Assembly (NCBI RefSeq): GCF_002929705.1
Contig: NZ_PJIN01000007.1
Location: 62,001 to 126,000, forward strand
Source of the DNA: Arthrobacter sp. N199823
Lineage (GTDB): Bacteria; Actinomycetota; Actinomycetes; Actinomycetales; Micrococcaceae
Reading direction: 5' to 3'
Length of the DNA: 64,000 nucleotides
A program made the translations under genes and the position numbers. Below are positions 63,901 to 64,000 of the stretch, piece after piece (the stretch's first letter is position 1; each line of letters opens with the position of its first letter). The notes beneath the pieces are model-generated. The model was not told the origin of the DNA, made no database searches, and saw nothing but the letters and a program-made list of their open reading frames with translations.

Positions 63901-64000
63901 TCACGGAGTGTTTTTTGGCGGGATGAACTCCAAGGATGATGCGTGACATGGTGCCCCGGCGTGCCGCCTGCGACGCAGCGGATGAGCCTTGTTGCCTGGG

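Overview
The window is chromosomal DNA of a high-GC actinobacterium (about 60% GC by eye). Gene order and protein sequences fit Micrococcaceae and most resemble Arthrobacter. Pointers are tig-clpP1-clpP2-clpX with a ClgR-type operator, an Rv2466c-type (mycothiol-linked) thioredoxin-fold protein, the folC-DUF4233-ndk block, an ileS T-box with an ultrashort stem I, and the class Ib nrdHIEF cluster. The genus is inferred from recall, not from a search. I see no insertion sequence, prophage or CRISPR array.

Layout. 1-5.6 kb: tRNA-Pro, trigger factor, the Clp protease genes and a monothiol Rv2466c-like protein. 5.6-9.5 kb: a repeat-bearing spacer, then an alpha-mannosyltransferase, a UDP-sugar dehydrogenase and an SGNH hydrolase, probably one envelope-glycan unit. 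9.5-20 kb: valS on the minus strand, then MepB, DUF488 and SDR proteins, then T-box-ileS-folC-DUF4233-ndk. 20-21 kb: a five-unit hairpin repeat array, a bidirectional terminator and a VKOR-family protein. 21-27 kb: an RNase E/G with a long basic N-terminal extension, then a TPP riboswitch with a thiD-tenA fusion. 27-36.5 kb: rplU-rpmA-obgE-proB-proA-(small membrane protein)-nadD-(Ala/Pro-rich membrane protein)-rsfS-histidine phosphatase, then tRNA-Ala. 36.7-41 kb: YchJ protein, a decayed aquaporin gene, a methyltransferase and a ROK regulator. 41-46 kb: a MoxR/DUF58/VWA/VWA/TPR operon. 46-50 kb: metF-metE behind a structured leader. 50-52.5 kb: aldehyde dehydrogenase and a LysR regulator. 52.5-57.3 kb: nrdHIEF with DnaA-box-like inverted pairs and an NrdR-like box. 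57.4-64 kb: YiaA-type protein, a two-gene membrane cassette of unknown function, a Nudix hydrolase, a membrane protein and an acyl-CoA synthetase.

Most of the window is housekeeping: protein quality control, translation, ribosome assembly, proline, NAD, folate, methionine and deoxyribonucleotide synthesis. The less explained parts are: (a) the overlapping minus-strand pair at 58.0-60.5 kb, which joins a possible PD-(D/E)XK-like domain and two Gly/Ala-rich membrane modules behind a promoter with two tandem TTGACA elements; (b) the 58-60 bp hairpin array at 20.0-20.3 kb, whose stems differ in a compensatory way; (c) the two inverted DnaA-box pairs 53 bp apart upstream of nrdH; (d) the leaders of metF and nrdH; (e) several inverted or tandem repeat blocks between genes. 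Start codons were adjusted by ribosome binding site and family N-termini; doubtful cases are stated.
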